DNA of 7,139 nucleotides from Eubacteriales bacterium (GTDB lineage: Bacteria > Bacillota_A > Clostridia > Lachnospirales > Lachnospiraceae). Position numbers and translations under genes: made by a program. How positions within the stretch are numbered: position 1 is the stretch's first letter; the number at the start of each line of letters is the position of its first letter. A model generated the notes under the pieces. The model saw only the letters and a list, made by a program, of their open reading frames with translations. It was not told the DNA's origin and ran no database searches. Location of the stretch: the NCBI GenBank assembly GCA_030527765.1, contig JAUNAE010000196.1, forward strand, positions 1-7,139. Direction: 5' to 3'. This document shows positions 6,071 to 7,139 of the stretch, one piece after another.

Positions 6071-6081
6071 ATGGATTATAC
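6063..6081 (-). promoter_or_regulatory. Overlap of the hydrolase gene end with the hemZ start signals
   Basis: AGAGGT of the hemZ ribosome binding site is read as part of the last codons of the hydrolase gene. The proposed TTG start (6070-6068) lies just before the hydrolase TAA (6065-6063), giving an overlap of about 8 bp. Such an arrangement favours translational coupling. It is also the main argument for the TTG start over the upstream ATGs. Confidence 0.5.
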
Positions 6082-6692
6082 CTCTTTTCATAACCGATTG
6101 TTGTGAATTCACCATGTCCCGGAAGTACATCTGTGGACTCAGGAAGGAAATCCAGAAGTCTGTGAAGACTCTCTGACATTTCTCTGCCGCTTCCTCCCGG
6201 GAAATCCGTGCGTCCTACAGATCCGCAGAACAAGGTATCTCCACTGAAAAGAAGGTTCTCATCTCTGAGATAATAACAGCAGCTTCCCTTGGTATGCCCC
6301 GGTGTTTTGAGCATCTGAATGTGCACCCCGGCCAGATCTACAGAATCAAGATCTTTCAACAGAACGTCTGCCTTTATAGAAACAGGTTTGCCATAGTAGG
6401 CAGTCATATTGATCTCCGGTTCTGTAAGCATCGTATTCTCCGAGGAACAGGCATAGACCGGAATCTGGTAATGACTCTTTACTTCCGGAACCGCAGAAAT
6501 ATGATCAAAATGTCCGTGAGTCAGAAGAATTGCCACAGGTTTTCCTCCCATGGAATCAATCTTCTCCAGAATTCTCGGGGCATTATCCGCAGGGTCCACG
6601 ATGATCAACTCTCTGGTCTCTTTGTTCATAAGAAAATAGCAATTCGTAGATACGCTTCCAAGAACGCAGCTCTGTAATACTGTATTTGTCAT
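6063..6692 (-). CDS. Metallo-beta-lactamase-fold hydrolase, glyoxalase II-like
   Basis: This 209-residue cytoplasmic metallohydrolase has a complete binuclear metal site: THGHFDH (58-64), PGHTKGS with H133, GDTLF with bridging D152, and PGHG with H193. GRTDF (160-164) is also typical of the small glyoxalase II-like (YcbL/YqgX-type) branch. Proteins of this branch hydrolyse thioesters such as S-lactoylglutathione, but the C-terminal substrate-binding domain of true glyoxalase II is absent and Clostridia usually lack glutathione, so the substrate is unknown. ATG at 6692-6690 is preceded by GAGGTG, which overlaps the TGA stop of rel (ggcTGAGGTGTGATATG), so translation is probably coupled. The gene ends within the first codons of hemZ. 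Confidence 0.9.
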   Translation of the reverse strand: MTNTVLQSCVLGSVSTNCYFLMNKETRELIIVDPADNAPRILEKIDSMGGKPVAILLTHGHFDHISAVPEVKSHYQIPVYACSSENTMLTEPEINMTAYYGKPVSIKADVLLKDLDSVDLAGVHIQMLKTPGHTKGSCCYYLRDENLLFSGDTLFCGSVGRTDFPGGSGREMSESLHRLLDFLPESTDVLPGHGEFTTIGYEKRYNPFA

Positions 6693-6706
6693 ATCACACC
6701 TCAGCC
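6693..6706 (-). promoter_or_regulatory. Ribosome binding site overlapping the rel stop codon
   Basis: The minus strand reads GGCTGAGGTGTGAT before the ATG of the hydrolase gene. The GAGGTG core shares its first bases with the TGA that ends rel, leaving an 8-bp intergenic gap. This ties translation of the hydrolase to termination on rel. Confidence 0.65.
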
Positions 6707-7139
6707 TGTTGCTCTCACAACATCAATGACACTCTCCACCTGACGAATCTTCTCAATCAGAGAGTGGAGTTCCTCCTTGCTTTCTACATTAAATCCAAGA
6801 GAAATGGTTGCCTTCTCCTGTTTGTTCGTACGACAGTTCATGGAACGAAGGTCAATTTTTCTCTCAGTAAAAATCTTACTAAGGTCTACAAGAAGTCCGG
6901 TACGGTTGTTTGCAAACACCTGAATATCCGCCATATACCGCTCTTCCTGACGATGGTTCTGTTCCTGCCACTCAGCCTCAATCAGACGGCTTCGATCAAG
7001 TTCAGACATATTCAGAACATTGACGCAGTCTGTACGGTGGATGGTAATTCCACGACCACGAGTGACAAACCCAACAATCTCATCTCCCGGAATCGGACTG
7101 CAGCATTTTGAGAAACGAACCGCCACATCATGGACACCC
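6701..7139 (-). CDS. rel: RelA/SpoT-family (p)ppGpp synthetase/hydrolase, C-terminal part (cut by window edge)
   Basis: The last 145 codons of a long Rel protein are present; the 5' end is outside the window, so no start codon belongs here (the GTG at 7126 is internal). Long Rel enzymes make and degrade the alarmone (p)ppGpp in response to amino-acid starvation sensed on the ribosome. The fragment begins GVHDVAVRFSKCCSPIPGDE and continues with TRGRGITIHRTDC, the conserved-cysteine (zinc-finger-like) regulatory domain. It then has an ACT domain (from about RYMADIQVFANNRTG to the C-terminal VIDVVRATG). The N-terminal hydrolase, synthetase and TGS domains cannot be inspected, so bifunctionality is inferred from Firmicute Rel proteins. 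Co-transcription with hisS and aspS would link the starvation response to tRNA charging. Confidence 0.93.
   Translation of the reverse strand, partial: GVHDVAVRFSKCCSPIPGDEIVGFVTRGRGITIHRTDCVNVLNMSELDRSRLIEAEWQEQNHRQEERYMADIQVFANNRTGLLVDLSKIFTERKIDLRSMNCRTNKQEKATISLGFNVESKEELHSLIEKIRQVESVIDVVRATG

Noticed and set aside
1..7139. CRISPR array, tRNA or rRNA gene, insertion sequence with transposase
   Set aside because: There are no regularly spaced repeats, no tRNA-like cloverleaf that I could recognise, and no transposase-like protein in any frame.

Overview
The window looks like a piece of chromosome from a low- to mid-GC Clostridia, most likely a Lachnospiraceae-type gut Firmicute. The evidence is strong AGGAGG-type ribosome binding sites, the gene order rel - MBL hydrolase - hemZ - (HD-GYP) - hisS - aspS, and the protein sequences themselves. 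The family assignment is an inference; no database was consulted.

Every confident gene lies on the minus strand. Reading in the direction of transcription (high to low coordinates), the window opens inside the 3' end of a long RelA/SpoT-type (p)ppGpp synthetase/hydrolase gene (6701-7139). It continues with a glyoxalase-II-like metallo-beta-lactamase-fold hydrolase (6063-6692), a HemZ-type radical SAM protein (4535 to about 6070), a free-standing HD-GYP domain protein (3913-4521), histidyl-tRNA synthetase (2644-3894) and aspartyl-tRNA synthetase (814-2622). Junctions range from an overlap of about 8 bp to 21 bp, each gene has a Shine-Dalgarno sequence at its junction, and no promoter, terminator or T-box fits in the gaps. 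It therefore reads as one co-transcribed unit. It ends at a strong intrinsic terminator (714-750) about 65 bp past the aspS stop. The unit joins stringent-response signalling, tRNA charging (His, Asp) and a putative cyclic-dinucleotide phosphodiesterase.

Positions 63-713 hold no long gene but are not featureless. They contain: (i) a 14-pair imperfect inverted repeat with a nested small hairpin (646-709) right behind the operon terminator; (ii) an AT-rich stretch with a weak promoter-like pair and internal pairing, ending in a hairpin with T-runs on both strands (449-483), which could be a small non-coding RNA gene; (iii) a good sigma-A-type promoter (388-416, TTGACA-17-CAGAAT) on the minus strand; and (iv) a roughly 320-nt leader with a 5' hairpin and an 11-codon upstream ORF carrying a strong ribosome binding site. 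That leader runs into the first 20 codons of another minus-strand gene (1-62), whose product begins with a basic stretch like the start of a signal peptide or membrane anchor.

The core operon is housekeeping. The points most worth a second look are the HD-GYP gene inside a Rel/aminoacyl-tRNA synthetase operon, the shortened anticodon-binding domain and altered HisA motif of HisRS, and the structured intergenic region with its possible ncRNA and leader peptide.
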